Shown: positions 16,760 to 32,736, counted from the first letter of the stretch. The stretch is 64,000 bases of DNA from Devosia yakushimensis (GCF_030159855.1 NZ_BSNG01000001.1:1240001-1304000), one strand, 5' to 3'. The notes: generated by a model not told the origin, from the sequence alone. A program made the numbers and translations.

Positions 16760-17353
16760 TCAGAGCCAGCCGGCCAGGATTCCGACCCCGCCGGCCGCGA
16801 AAGCGCCGCCGGCAATTTGCGCCGCCAGCTTGCCATGCCGTCCGATCAGACGTGCAATACCGAACGAAGCGGCGATGCCGGCGAGATGGAGCAGGGCGGT
16901 CGAAACGGCGAAGCCGGCCGCGTAAGAGAAGCCACTTGCATCTGCTGGCATTTCCGCCCCATGGGCATGGCCGTGGAAGATGGCAAAAACGCCGACCAGC
17001 GCCATGGCCGCGGCCACTGGCATGGGGCGACCCCAGGCCGCGGCAGCGCCGATCACCACGCTGGAAAGCGCGATCCCCAGTTCGACAAAAGGCACGTCGA
17101 TCTGTGCGGCGCCCAGAATAAAGCCGACGATCATCATGCCCACAAAGGAGAGCGGCACCAGCCAGAGCGCGCGGCCGCCAAGCACATAGGCAAAGACGCC
17201 GACCGCCACCATTGCCAGAATATGATCCAGCCCCCCGATCGGGTGTTCGAAGCCGTGGAAGAAGCCAGCCGTGTGGCCCACGCCGGTATGGGCGAATGCA
17301 AGGGTGGGGCTGAGGACCAGAACGGCCAGGGCAATGATAAGACGCATCGTCAT
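16760..17353 (-). CDS. hupE: HupE/UreJ-family metal transporter
   Basis: This 197-residue membrane protein has a signal-like N-terminus ending TLAFA and about six hydrophobic helices. The His-rich segment HTGVGHTAGFFHGFEHPIGG with the following LDHIL is the hallmark of HupE/UreJ proteins, secondary importers of nickel or cobalt. HGHAHG near residue 130 adds more candidate metal ligands. No hydrogenase, urease or cobalamin gene lies nearby, so the metal and client are unknown. Confidence 0.85.
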   Translation of the reverse strand: MTMRLIIALAVLVLSPTLAFAHTGVGHTAGFFHGFEHPIGGLDHILAMVAVGVFAYVLGGRALWLVPLSFVGMMIVGFILGAAQIDVPFVELGIALSSVVIGAAAAWGRPMPVAAAMALVGVFAIFHGHAHGAEMPADASGFSYAAGFAVSTALLHLAGIAASFGIARLIGRHGKLAAQIAGGAFAAGGVGILAGWL

Positions 17354-17580
17354 CCTTCCGGGGGCATGCCCCTGAGTGATCGTTTCCGCCTGAGGCGCTT
17401 CCTGTAGCTCGCGGGGCTATTTATTGGCCCGGCAGCGGCGTTTGTAAACGGATTCGAGTGGGGCGCTGGTTTGCAGACCGCGGGTGGGCCGCCCCACATC
17501 CGGGGAGGGCGCATTATCGGAAAAAATAGCCCTCACCATCGCTTCGGGCTAACACCGCTGCATTGCAGAGGAGACAAAAT

Positions 17581-17973
17581 ATGTTGCTGATGATTTTTCT
17601 GGTGTTGGCGCTGCTGCTGGTGGCGGTGCAATTGCCCGGCGGCTACCTTACCAAGCAGGTTGGGGTCGAGGCGCAGATCGGACCGCGCGACGATCTGCCC
17701 GAACCCACCCAGGAATTGGCCCGGTCGCGTCGGGCGCTGGCCAATCTGCAGGAGACCCTGCCGATTTTCCTGACTCTGGCCGTGCTGTCGATCATCTATA
17801 ATGAGCAAGGCTGGCTGTCGCTGGCCGGCGCCGGGCTTTATTTCCTGGGCCGTGTGGCGCATCTGGTTTGCTATATGAAGGCGCTTTCGCCCTGGCGCTC
17901 GGTCAGTTTTCTGGTGGGGCTGATTGGCTGCGCGATCATGGCTTTGCCCTTGCTTCCACACATCTGGTTGTGA
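17581..17973 (+). CDS. MAPEG-family membrane protein
   Basis: The 130-residue product has four hydrophobic helices and the MAPEG-like pattern RSRRALANLQETLPIFL in which an Arg/Asn/Glu cluster precedes helix 2. The ATG at 17581 is preceded by AGGAG; an earlier in-frame ATG at 17563 has no such site. MAPEG proteins include glutathione-dependent membrane enzymes, but most bacterial members are uncharacterised. It stands alone between hupE and tRNA-Trp. Confidence 0.8.
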   Translation: MLLMIFLVLALLLVAVQLPGGYLTKQVGVEAQIGPRDDLPEPTQELARSRRALANLQETLPIFLTLAVLSIIYNEQGWLSLAGAGLYFLGRVAHLVCYMKALSPWRSVSFLVGLIGCAIMALPLLPHIWL

Positions 17974-18032
17974 ACCCGCGTCAGGCACTTGCGCGAAGCG
18001 ATCTTTGCCATTAGACACTGCCGCACGCCTAC

Positions 18033-18108
18033 AGGGGTTTAGCTCAGTTGGTAGAGCATCGGTCTCCAAAACCGAGGGTCGTGGGTTCGAGTCCCCCAGC
18101 CCCTGCCA
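18033..18108 (+). tRNA. trnW: tRNA-Trp (anticodon CCA)
   Basis: The 76-base sequence folds as a complete cloverleaf. The acceptor stem pairs AGGGGTT with AGCCCCT, the anticodon loop CTCCAAA has CCA at 18066-18068, the T loop is TTCGAGT, and the 3' CCA is encoded. tRNA-Trp commonly precedes secE in bacteria; here about 2.4 kb separates them. Confidence 0.97.
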
Positions 18109-18138
18109 GGCGGTAATCGTTGATTCAGCATTATTTTT

Positions 18139-18170
18139 CGCTCGGGACGCTGTCTCCCGGGCGTTTTGTT
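18139..18170 (+). terminator. Terminator after tRNA-Trp
   Basis: CGCTCGGGA pairs with TCCCGGGCG (one G-U) around a 7-base loop and is followed by TTTTGTT. It lies 30 bases past the tRNA, so the tRNA is a single-gene transcript. Confidence 0.75.
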
Positions 18171-18215
18171 CGCGCTGCTATTTGACTCCGGGCCGATAAT
18201 TTGCGACTTGTGGCT

Positions 18216-18237
18216 CCCCTAAGCATGTTGCTTGGGG
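18216..18237 (+). promoter_or_regulatory. Hairpin in the cold-shock gene leader
   Basis: CCCC and AAGCA pair with TGCTT and GGGG around a TGT loop, with one bulged T. No T-run follows. It lies about 55 bases upstream of the cspA start codon and may be part of a temperature-sensitive leader, as in other csp mRNAs; that role is inference. Confidence 0.35.
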
Positions 18238-18290
18238 AAACTCCGCCCGGACGCATATGCGAACGGGCCTTAAATGGCAGAACGACACAC

Positions 18291-18500
18291 ATGGCCACTA
18301 CTGGCACCGTAAAATTCTTCAACACCACCAAAGGCTTCGGCTTCATTTCGCCTGAAAACGGCGAAAAGGACGCATTTGTCCACATCTCCGCTGTGCAGAA
18401 GTCGGGCCTGCAGGGCCTCTATGAAGGCGACAAGGTGACGTACGAACTCGAGACCGGCCGCGATGGCAAGGTTTCGGCAACGAACCTGACGCTGCTCTAA
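18291..18500 (+). CDS. cspA: Cold-shock domain protein
   Basis: This 69-residue protein is a single cold-shock domain. It contains RNP1 (KGFGFISPE) and RNP2 (DAFVHISAV), the nucleic-acid-binding motifs, and GTVKFFNTTKGFGFI at the start. The ATG at 18291 gives the usual family length; the open frame upstream is leader. It acts as an RNA chaperone or antiterminator. It is monocistronic, with a leader hairpin and its own terminator. Confidence 0.95.
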   Translation: MATTGTVKFFNTTKGFGFISPENGEKDAFVHISAVQKSGLQGLYEGDKVTYELETGRDGKVSATNLTLL

Positions 18501-18547
18501 GCGAATTCAAGGATCGCGCCCGCTAGCCAGCGGTCGCAACCGATCGG

Positions 18548-18583
18548 AAACCACCGTGGCGGTAATCGCCCGGTGGTTTTTTG
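18548..18583 (+). terminator. Terminator of cspA
   Basis: AAACCACCG pairs with CGGTGGTTT, with an inner GGCG/CGCC stem, and the run TTTTTTG follows. This is a strong intrinsic terminator. Confidence 0.88.
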
Positions 18584-18690
18584 TTTGTCAGGCAAGTCCG
18601 CACAACCATCGATCTGGCCATATGACCTTTTGGGGGTGGTCGAAAAGTCGAGAAATTTCCTATGCTGTCCGTGAGATAGGAGGAATCTCG

Positions 18691-19617
18691 ATGATCAAAA
18701 CCATTTCTTTGATAATTTTCGCAGTCACATTTTCCACGCCGCTTTCAGTCCTGGCGCAGGAGGTGCCCAGGATTCAGATCGGGGAGGGACAAAAGGAGTT
18801 TCCCGAAAGCGTAACCTCGATTTCGGATGGTACGCTGTTTACTGGCAGCATTACGCAGGGCGTAGTCTTCAAGGTGGCGCCGGGCGCCGAACAATCCGAA
18901 CTCTTTATTGCCGCCCCGACCGATGGGCCGGCGGGCTCATTCGGCGTCTATGCGGATGAGGCGAATGGCGCGCTCTGGGTGTGCTATGCCGATCCGGCGG
19001 TTTTCGGCGGCGGGGAGGCATTGCCCTCGGTGCTTGCCGCCTATGATCTGGCGACGGGCGAAAAACGTCTCGCCGCGACCTTCCCCGCCGGCAGCCTCTG
19101 CAACGATATTGCGACGCTCCCGGATGGCACTGCCTTTGCAGCCGATACGGCGAGTGGCCGCATCATCAGGGTTGCGGCGGGCTCCGGCGTTGCCGAAGAA
19201 TGGCTCAGTGATCCCCTCCTTGCCGGGGTCGATGGGTTATCGTTCGGCCCGGATGGCGTGCTCTACGTCAACAGCGTCACCAGCCACAAATTGCTCCGCA
19301 TCGAGCTTGGACCCGATGGGGCCGCCGGCCCGATCTCCGAACTGGCGACTTCCGAGCCCCTCAAAGGGCCCGATGGCATGCGCTTTGGCAGCGACGGCAA
19401 GCTTTACCTGGCCGAGAATGCCAATGGTCGGGTGGTTGAGGTGACGATCGAGGGCGATACGGCAACGATCCGTCCGCTGCCGGGGCCGGCCTATAATGGA
19501 GCCACGGCGGTCACCATCGTGGATGATCGGCTTTATGTGCTGGAAACCAAGCTTTCGGCCATGGGTGAAGATACCGATCCGGGGCCGTTCTTCATCTACA
19601 CGGTGCCGTTGAACTAG
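18691..19617 (+). CDS. Secreted SMP-30/NHL-type beta-propeller protein
   Basis: The 308-residue protein starts at an ATG preceded by AGGAGG and carries a signal peptide (IKTISLIIFAVTFSTPLSVLA). Repeated blades with the pattern DG-x-L-Y/F (SISDGTLFTGSI, FGPDGVLYVNSV, FGSDGKLYLAENANG) indicate a six-bladed SMP-30/gluconolactonase-like propeller. Such proteins may be lactonases, but the substrate cannot be read from the sequence. It is a single gene pointing toward a convergent small gene. Confidence 0.8.
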   Translation: MIKTISLIIFAVTFSTPLSVLAQEVPRIQIGEGQKEFPESVTSISDGTLFTGSITQGVVFKVAPGAEQSELFIAAPTDGPAGSFGVYADEANGALWVCYADPAVFGGGEALPSVLAAYDLATGEKRLAATFPAGSLCNDIATLPDGTAFAADTASGRIIRVAAGSGVAEEWLSDPLLAGVDGLSFGPDGVLYVNSVTSHKLLRIELGPDGAAGPISELATSEPLKGPDGMRFGSDGKLYLAENANGRVVEVTIEGDTATIRPLPGPAYNGATAVTIVDDRLYVLETKLSAMGEDTDPGPFFIYTVPLN

Positions 19618-19665
19618 CGCATGAATGTGGGGCGGCGGCCACGAAGCGGCTGCCGCCCAGCGCGA

Positions 19666-19959
19666 TCAATTCGGTTTGAATACCGGTGGGTTTATCGGCG
19701 GCGGTGTGAATTTCGGCAAGCTGTCCAGGCGGCGCTGCAGCTGCAGATCGCGCATATTGTTCTGCATTGTCTGCAATTGCATGTCGTAGATGCGCTGCTG
19801 GCTGCCCTGGCGGGTTTCCTCCTGCAGGCAGATGATCCGCTGCTGGTTGGCGGCAATGGCTTCGGGCGTGGAGCCAGGCACCGTGCTGGGGCAGGCGGCC
19901 TGGGCCAGGCCCGTCGCTACGATGATGATGCCAATCGCCAATGGGATGGATTTGAACAT
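19666..19959 (-). CDS. Small secreted Gln-rich protein of unknown function
   Basis: This 97-residue protein has a good signal peptide (FKSIPLAIGIIIVATGLAQA) and AGGAGG before the ATG. The mature part has two cysteines (near residues 23 and 44), a Gln-rich helix (QGSQQRIYDMQLQTMQNNM) and a Pro-rich end. I do not recognise a family. It is convergent with the beta-propeller gene. Confidence 0.65.
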   Translation of the reverse strand: MFKSIPLAIGIIIVATGLAQAACPSTVPGSTPEAIAANQQRIICLQEETRQGSQQRIYDMQLQTMQNNMRDLQLQRRLDSLPKFTPPPINPPVFKPN

Positions 19960-20025
19960 GCCGTCCTCCTGCCCCTATAAATGGAGGTCGACGCGGCCGT
20001 TCACAAGTCACAAGCGAGCGAAGCT

Positions 20026-20307
20026 CTATTCGGCCGCCATTGGCAGCTTGTCGGTGTGCCGGGCCTTGAGGCGGTTGAGTTGGTGGGCGGCATGCGCGAG
20101 CAGGGCCGTGCGCACCTCGGCCGACGAGACCGAGCCCACATCCGCCCGCACCTTGAGGTCCAGGTGATAGGTCGCGTCATTGCCCATGAAACGTTCGTGA
20201 ATGGTTACGCGTACGACGCCGGTTACGCGCCCCGCAATGGTCTTATGCGGGCCGTAATAGCGAACTTCGCAGGCTTTGACTTCGAATAGCGCATTGCCGT
20301 AAGCCAT
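20026..20307 (-). CDS. Small cytoplasmic protein of unknown function
   Basis: I start this 93-residue protein at the ATG at 20307 because GGGAGG lies upstream; the open frame continues to 20583 but into the likely secE promoter region. The first half looks beta-rich (GRVTGVVRVTIHERF, ATYHLDLKVRADVG) and the second half is a helix (EVRTALLAHAAHQLNRLKAR). There is no signal or membrane span. No family is recognised. It is divergent from secE. Confidence 0.6.
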   Translation of the reverse strand: MAYGNALFEVKACEVRYYGPHKTIAGRVTGVVRVTIHERFMGNDATYHLDLKVRADVGSVSSAEVRTALLAHAAHQLNRLKARHTDKLPMAAE

Positions 20308-20462
20308 GGTGCCAGCCTCCCGCTGCCACTTTTTGGTCGCAATTGGATCAAAAGCCATTGCAAGAGGGGATGCAAGAACAAACCACAGTCTTTTGTGCGC
20401 GTCGTTAATGGCGGCAGGGACAGCTGTGCGGTCCCCGCGGTCCAGAATCTTGCTGGCGCCTG

Positions 20463-20491
20463 TTGCATTCGCTTCGCAGATTGAATAGATA
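20463..20491 (+). promoter_or_regulatory. Candidate sigma70 promoter for secE-nusG
   Basis: TTGCAT (20463-20468) and TAGATA (20486-20491) are separated by 17 bases. Transcription would start near 20498, about 65 bases before the secE ATG. Seen in sequence; activity is inferred. Confidence 0.45.
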
Positions 20492-20563
20492 CCCGCATTC
20501 CAGCCGTGCGGGATTCCTGCGCGGCCTTTGGTTTTGCACCAAAACACCAGAGTAGATTCGCCT

Positions 20564-20758
20564 ATGGCCCGACCGAACCCCATTCAGTTTCTGCAGCAAG
20601 TGCGGCAGGAAACATCCAAGGTTACCTGGCCTGGCCGCAACGAGGTCCTGATCTCGACGGTCATGGTTCTCGTGCTGGTGGCGGCGGCGAGCATATTCTT
20701 CCTGCTGGCCGACCAGATTATTTCCTGGGCTGTCAGCCTGATGCTTTCGATCCGCTGA
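20564..20758 (+). CDS. secE: Preprotein translocase subunit SecE
   Basis: The 64-residue protein has the short single-span form of SecE. The amphipathic segment FLQQVRQETSKVTWPGRNEV precedes one membrane helix (MVLVLVAAASIFFLLA). The TWP motif is conserved. It stabilises SecY in the inner-membrane translocon. The start at 20564 gives the MARPNP N-terminus common in rhizobia. nusG follows 38 bases later. Confidence 0.95.
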   Translation: MARPNPIQFLQQVRQETSKVTWPGRNEVLISTVMVLVLVAAASIFFLLADQIISWAVSLMLSIR

Positions 20759-20796
20759 GCGGGTCACGAACACAAGACTAGGAGCGGCGACGCGGC

Positions 20797-21327
20797 ATGG
20801 CCAAGCGCTGGTACATCGTTCAGGCTTACAGCAACTTCGAGCGCAAGGTGGCGGAAGATATTCGCCAGAAGGTTGCGCAGAAGAAGCTTGAACATCTGTT
20901 CGAGGACGTGATTGTTCCGACCGAAAAGGTCGTCGAGATCCGCCGTGGCCGCAAGGTCGATGCCGAACGCAAATTCTTCCCGGGCTATGTTCTGGTGAAG
21001 ATGGACATGACCGACGAGGCGTTCCATCTGATCAAGAATACGCCCAAGGTTACCGGTTTCCTCGGTTCGGACAACAAGCCGATGCCGATCTCGGAGAAGG
21101 AAGCCATGTCCATCCTGCAGCAGGTGCAGGAAGGCGTGGAGCATCCCAAGCCCTCCGTCAGCTTCGAAGTGGGCGAGAATGTCCGCGTGTCGGACGGTCC
21201 CTTCGCCAGCTTCAATGGCGTGGTGGAAGAGGTCGACGAGGAGCGCGCCCGCCTCAAGGTGGAAGTGTCGATTTTCGGGCGTCCCACTCCGGTGGAGCTC
21301 GAATATGGTCAGGTCGAAAAGGTCTGA
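20797..21327 (+). CDS. nusG: Transcription termination/antitermination factor NusG
   Basis: The 176-residue protein has the NGN domain (WYIVQAYSNFERKVAEDI, then FFPGYVLVKMDM) and a C-terminal KOW domain (VGENVRVSDGPFASFNGVV). NusG binds RNA polymerase and links it to Rho or to ribosomal S10. The gene lies between secE and rplK as in most bacteria. Length is normal for the family. Confidence 0.97.
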   Translation: MAKRWYIVQAYSNFERKVAEDIRQKVAQKKLEHLFEDVIVPTEKVVEIRRGRKVDAERKFFPGYVLVKMDMTDEAFHLIKNTPKVTGFLGSDNKPMPISEKEAMSILQQVQEGVEHPKPSVSFEVGENVRVSDGPFASFNGVVEEVDEERARLKVEVSIFGRPTPVELEYGQVEKV

Positions 21328-21333
21328 CTAGAA

Positions 21334-21417
21334 CATTGGGCTTCGGCTCAGTGAAGGACTGTGGGAGAGGGGGCGCTTTGCCAGCGCCGACAAACCTCAG
21401 ACCACGGTGTCTAGTCC
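21334..21417 (+). promoter_or_regulatory. Structured leader upstream of rplK
   Basis: Three stems are visible. CATTGGGC pairs with GCTCAGTG across a TTCG tetraloop (21334-21353, two G-U). GGACT/AGTCC and GTGG/CCAC form an outer stem (21356-21417) with an internal bulge. GGCGCT/AGCGCC forms an inner hairpin (21372-21388). No T-run follows. In other bacteria L1 represses this operon by binding the L11 leader, so this is a candidate autoregulatory site, by inference. Confidence 0.45.
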
Positions 21418-21472
21418 ATCTTAACTGGTGGACGCCTCATCGGCCGATTGTGGCCACTGATAGGAGACGAAA

Positions 21473-21901
21473 TTGGCAAAGAAAATCGTTGGCTACGTAA
21501 AGCTGCAGGTGCCCGCGGGCTCCGCAACGCCTTCCCCGCCGATTGGCCCCGCACTGGGTCAGCGCGGTCTGAACATCATGGAATTCTGCAAGGCGTTCAA
21601 TGCCGCCACGCAGGAAATGGAAAAGGGTTCGCCCATTCCAGTCGTGATCACCGCCTATGCCGACAAGAGCTTCACTTTCGAGATGAAGCAGCCGCCGGTG
21701 ACCTACTTCATCAAGAAGGCCGTGAACCTGAAGTCGGGCTCCAAGCTCCCCGGCAAGGAATCGGCTGGCACCATCACGACGGCTCAGCTGCGTGATATCG
21801 CCGAAAAGAAGATGAAGGATCTCAATGCCGATACCGTCGACGCTGCTGTGTCGATGATTGCCGGCTCCGCCCGTTCCATGGGCATCCAGGTCGAGGGCTG
21901 A
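21473..21901 (+). CDS. rplK: 50S ribosomal protein L11
   Basis: The 142-residue protein matches L11 throughout: KIVGYVKLQVPAGSATPSPP, the Gly/Pro-rich PPIGPALGQRGLNIM segment and the rRNA-binding C-terminal domain (AGTITTAQLRDIAEKK). The start codon is TTG at 21473, with GGAG about eight bases upstream; no ATG is available at the conserved N-terminus. L11 forms part of the GTPase-associated centre. It is coupled to rplA three bases later. Confidence 0.96.
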   Translation: MAKKIVGYVKLQVPAGSATPSPPIGPALGQRGLNIMEFCKAFNAATQEMEKGSPIPVVITAYADKSFTFEMKQPPVTYFIKKAVNLKSGSKLPGKESAGTITTAQLRDIAEKKMKDLNADTVDAAVSMIAGSARSMGIQVEG

Positions 21902-21904
21902 TAG

Positions 21905-22597
21905 ATGGCACACATCGGTAAGAAGATCACCAAGGCTCGCGAAGGCATCGACCGCAACAAGCTCTACAAGCTTGAAGAGGCCGTGAAGATGGTCAAGGCT
22001 CGCGCCTCGGCCAAGTTCGACGAGACCATCGAAATCGCCATCAATCTGGGTGTTGACCCGCGCCACGCCGACCAGATGGTCCGTGGTGTCGTGAGCCTGC
22101 CCAATGGCACCGGCAAGACCGTTCGCGTCGCCGTGTTCGCCAAGGATGCCAAGGCAGACGAGGCCCGCAAGGCTGGCGCCGATATCGTTGGCGCTGAAGA
22201 CCTGATGGAACAGATCCAGGCTGGCAAGATCGATTTCGATCGCTGCATTGCCACCCCGGACATGATGCCGCTGGTTGGTCGCCTGGGTAAGATCCTTGGG
22301 CCGCGCAACCTGATGCCGAACCCCAAGGTTGGCACGGTTACCCCCGACGTCGCCGGTGCCGTCAAGGCTGCCAAGGGCGGCGCTGTCGAGTATCGCGTCG
22401 AGAAGGCCGGTATCCTGCATGCTGGTGTTGGCAAGGTGTCGTTCTCGGACGAGGCTCTGCTGCAGAACATCAAGGCGTTCACCGACGCCGTGCAGAAGTC
22501 CAAGCCCGCCGGCGCCAAGGGCACCTATGTGAAGCGCGTTGCCGTGTCTTCGACCATGGGCCCCGGCGTTCACGTCGAGCCCGCTTCGGCGCTGTAA
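21905..22597 (+). CDS. rplA: 50S ribosomal protein L1
   Basis: The 230-residue protein is full length. It carries the L1 signature around GKILGPRNLMPNPKVGTVT and the C-terminal TYVKRVAVSSTMGPGV segment. L1 binds the mobile stalk of 23S rRNA near the E site and in many bacteria represses its own operon. It is translated directly after rplK and is followed by a structured intergenic region. Confidence 0.97.
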   Translation: MAHIGKKITKAREGIDRNKLYKLEEAVKMVKARASAKFDETIEIAINLGVDPRHADQMVRGVVSLPNGTGKTVRVAVFAKDAKADEARKAGADIVGAEDLMEQIQAGKIDFDRCIATPDMMPLVGRLGKILGPRNLMPNPKVGTVTPDVAGAVKAAKGGAVEYRVEKAGILHAGVGKVSFSDEALLQNIKAFTDAVQKSKPAGAKGTYVKRVAVSSTMGPGVHVEPASAL

Positions 22598-22604
22598 TCC
22601 AAGG

Positions 22605-22644
22605 TCGGACTGAAAAGTGGCTACCGCTTTTCGGGCGAATCCGA
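22605..22644. repeat. RIME-like palindromic element after rplA
   Basis: CTGAAAAGTGG pairs with CCGCTTTTCGG (two G-U) across a CTA loop, inside an outer TCGGA/TCCGA stem. The AAAAG-TGG / CCG-CTTTT core is like the palindromes of Rhizobium intergenic mosaic elements and Bru-RS repeats. Only this copy is seen in the window, so the repeat status is inferred from known families. Confidence 0.45.
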
Positions 22645-22658
22645 CGTGCAAGAGATTG

Positions 22659-22687
22659 AAGCGCGGTCCGTAAGGACGTATAGCGCT
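22659..22687 (+). promoter_or_regulatory. Nested hairpin in the rplA-rplJ region
   Basis: An outer AAGCGC/GCGCTT stem encloses an inner GTCC-GTAA-GGAC hairpin. Together with the flanking stems it makes most of the 381-base rplA-rplJ gap folded. It could belong to a palindromic element or to the L10 leader. Confidence 0.35.
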
Positions 22688-22696
22688 TCGAAAATT

Positions 22697-22722
22697 CCGG
22701 ACGGGTTGGCCCGTCCGGTTTT
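22697..22722 (+). terminator. Intrinsic terminator or attenuator between rplA and rplJ
   Basis: A perfect 9-bp stem (CCGGACGGG with CCCGTCCGG) with loop TTGG is followed by TTTT. A second 7-bp hairpin (GCCCTTC with GAAGGGC, 22723-22740) follows without a T-run. It probably limits read-through from rplKA into rplJL-rpoBC. Confidence 0.7.
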
Positions 22723-22943
22723 GCCCTTCTCCGGAAGGGCATAAGTCCTGTCCGAGACTGCCGGTGCTGAGCAATTCAGTTCAGCTTAATGCCGCAAGGC
22801 GCCAGCATAGATGGGGTGAGAAACCGGATTTTGCCTGAAAGGGCAGGGGATGGTTCGAACCTAGGCAGACTGCTTTCGAGCATGAAGCTGGCAGGCACAC
22901 TAGTCGTCGCTCCCTGACTATCGGGATCGACATTTGGCAATGG

Positions 22944-22959
22944 CCCGGAATGTTCCGGG
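22944..22959 (+). promoter_or_regulatory. Hairpin just upstream of the rplJ ribosome-binding site
   Basis: CCCGGA pairs with TCCGGG around ATGT, ending about 10 bases before the TGGAG Shine-Dalgarno of rplJ. The location is suited to control of L10 translation, as known for L10 leaders elsewhere. Function here is inferred. Confidence 0.35.
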
Positions 22960-22978
22960 TCAATTCGTGGAGACTGTA

Positions 22979-23497
22979 ATGGAAAGAGCGGAAAAGGCTG
23001 AGCTCGTCTCGTCGCTCCAGGCTGCCCTTGGCGGTGCTGGCTCGATCGTCGTTGCCCAGAACTCCGGCCTCTCCGTCGCTGCTTTTACTGACCTGCGCGT
23101 GCAGGTCAAGAAGGCTGGCGGACAGGTCAAAGTCGCCAAGAATCGCCTTGCCAAGCTCGCTCTGAAAGCTACCGACGTTGCCGACATCTCGGACCTGTTC
23201 AAGGGTCCGACGGTCATTGCGTATGCGGAAGACCCGGTGGTTGCGCCCAAGATCGCAGCCGCTTTCGCCGACAAGAACCAGAAGTTCGTGGTTCTCGGTG
23301 GTGCAATGGGTGCGACCGCTCTTGATGCCGCAGGCGTCAAGACGCTGGCCACGATGCCGTCTCTGGACGAACTGCGCGCCAAGCTTGCTGGTCTGCTCGT
23401 GCAGCCCGCGGCTCAGATCGCACGTATCGTCAAGGAACCGGGTGCAGGTATTGCCCGTGTTCTGTCGGCCCATGCGGAAAAGAGCGAAGCGGCGTAA
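22979..23497 (+). CDS. rplJ: 50S ribosomal protein L10
   Basis: I start this 172-residue protein at the ATG at 22979, giving MERAEKAELVSSLQ, which matches the usual L10 N-terminus and has TGGAG upstream; a longer frame to 22934 is leader. The rRNA-binding domain (VVAQNSGLSVAAFTDLRVQV, KVAKNRLAKLAL) is intact, and the C-terminal helix for L7/L12 dimers is present (PGAGIARVLSAHAEK). It is followed 48 bases later by rplL. Confidence 0.95.
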   Translation: MERAEKAELVSSLQAALGGAGSIVVAQNSGLSVAAFTDLRVQVKKAGGQVKVAKNRLAKLALKATDVADISDLFKGPTVIAYAEDPVVAPKIAAAFADKNQKFVVLGGAMGATALDAAGVKTLATMPSLDELRAKLAGLLVQPAAQIARIVKEPGAGIARVLSAHAEKSEAA

Positions 23498-23545
23498 GGC
23501 CTCTTCAAACCAATCGAACCTAACCCTATATAGAGAGATACAAAA

Positions 23546-23923
23546 ATGGCTGATCTCGCCAAACTCGTAGACGACCTGTCCGCACTGACCGTCCTGGAAG
23601 CTTCGGAACTGTCCAAGCTCCTGGAAGAAAAGTGGGGCGTTTCCGCCGCTGCTCCGGTTGCCGTTGCTGCCGCTGGCGGTGGTGCTGCTCCGGCTGCTGC
23701 CGCTGAAGAAAAGACTGAATTCGACGTGATCCTCGCCTCGTTCGGCGACAACAAGATCAACGTCATCAAGGAAGTCCGTGCCATCACCGGTCTGGGTCTG
23801 GGCGAAGCCAAGGCTCTGGTCGAAGCTGCTCCCAAGGCCGTCAAGGAAGGCGCGTCGAAGGCTGAAGCCGAAGACATCAAGAAGAAGCTGGAAGATGCCG
23901 GCGCAAAGGTCGAACTCAAGTAA
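23546..23923 (+). CDS. rplL: 50S ribosomal protein L7/L12
   Basis: The 125-residue protein has an N-terminal dimerisation domain, an Ala/Gly-rich hinge (about residues 35-55) and the globular domain with KINVIKEVRAITGLGLGEAK and the C-terminal EDIKKKLEDAGAKVELK. It forms the ribosomal stalk that recruits translation GTPases. Length and motifs are typical. Confidence 0.97.
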   Translation: MADLAKLVDDLSALTVLEASELSKLLEEKWGVSAAAPVAVAAAGGGAAPAAAAEEKTEFDVILASFGDNKINVIKEVRAITGLGLGEAKALVEAAPKAVKEGASKAEAEDIKKKLEDAGAKVELK

Positions 23924-24330
23924 GTTCGCCTCTGGTCTTGAAATTTGCGAGATGGCGCGCTATGTGCCATCTGGCATCCTCGTTTTCACGAGATGATTCG
24001 CCGGGCCGATTGGATGGGTCACTGGCGCCAATTTGCGGAACATATGACGATTTCGATGTCTGAGGCACGCTGACGTCCCTGTAACCTCATGGTTTTTGCC
24101 ATGGGGTGTTTGGCGTTTGTATTGCTTTTCTCTCCTTCGGCTCGGGAGAGGTCTTTGGCATCGCTGGGCCCGACTAACTGCCTACCAAGGCATATATCCC
24201 GAGACCCGACGGCTGATTGTCGGATTTTTGGATATCTGCCTCCGAGACAATCGCACTGGCGCATTGCCTGGAAAGTGACCTCCGCTCTCCGGCAGCGTGC
24301 CACATAAAAAGCGCACAGACAGGAGCTTTC
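23924..24330. other. rplL-rpoB intergenic leader
   Basis: This 407-base gap has a 7-bp hairpin (AGATGGC/GCCATCT, 23950-23972) shortly after rplL and a CTCTCC/GGAGAG hairpin at 24130-24150. Neither is followed by a T-run. They could be processing or attenuation structures that set the ratio of rpoB to ribosomal protein mRNA. No gene and no clear promoter are seen. Confidence 0.45.
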
Positions 24331-28470
<4,140 letters not shown>

Positions 28471-28548
28471 TCCGGCACTTCCCAACCCCATTCACTTCCT
28501 GAGGGAGCCGGGCGCCAGCCCGCTCCCGAAGGAAAGAGGAGAGAATTG

Positions 28549-32736
<4,188 letters not shown>

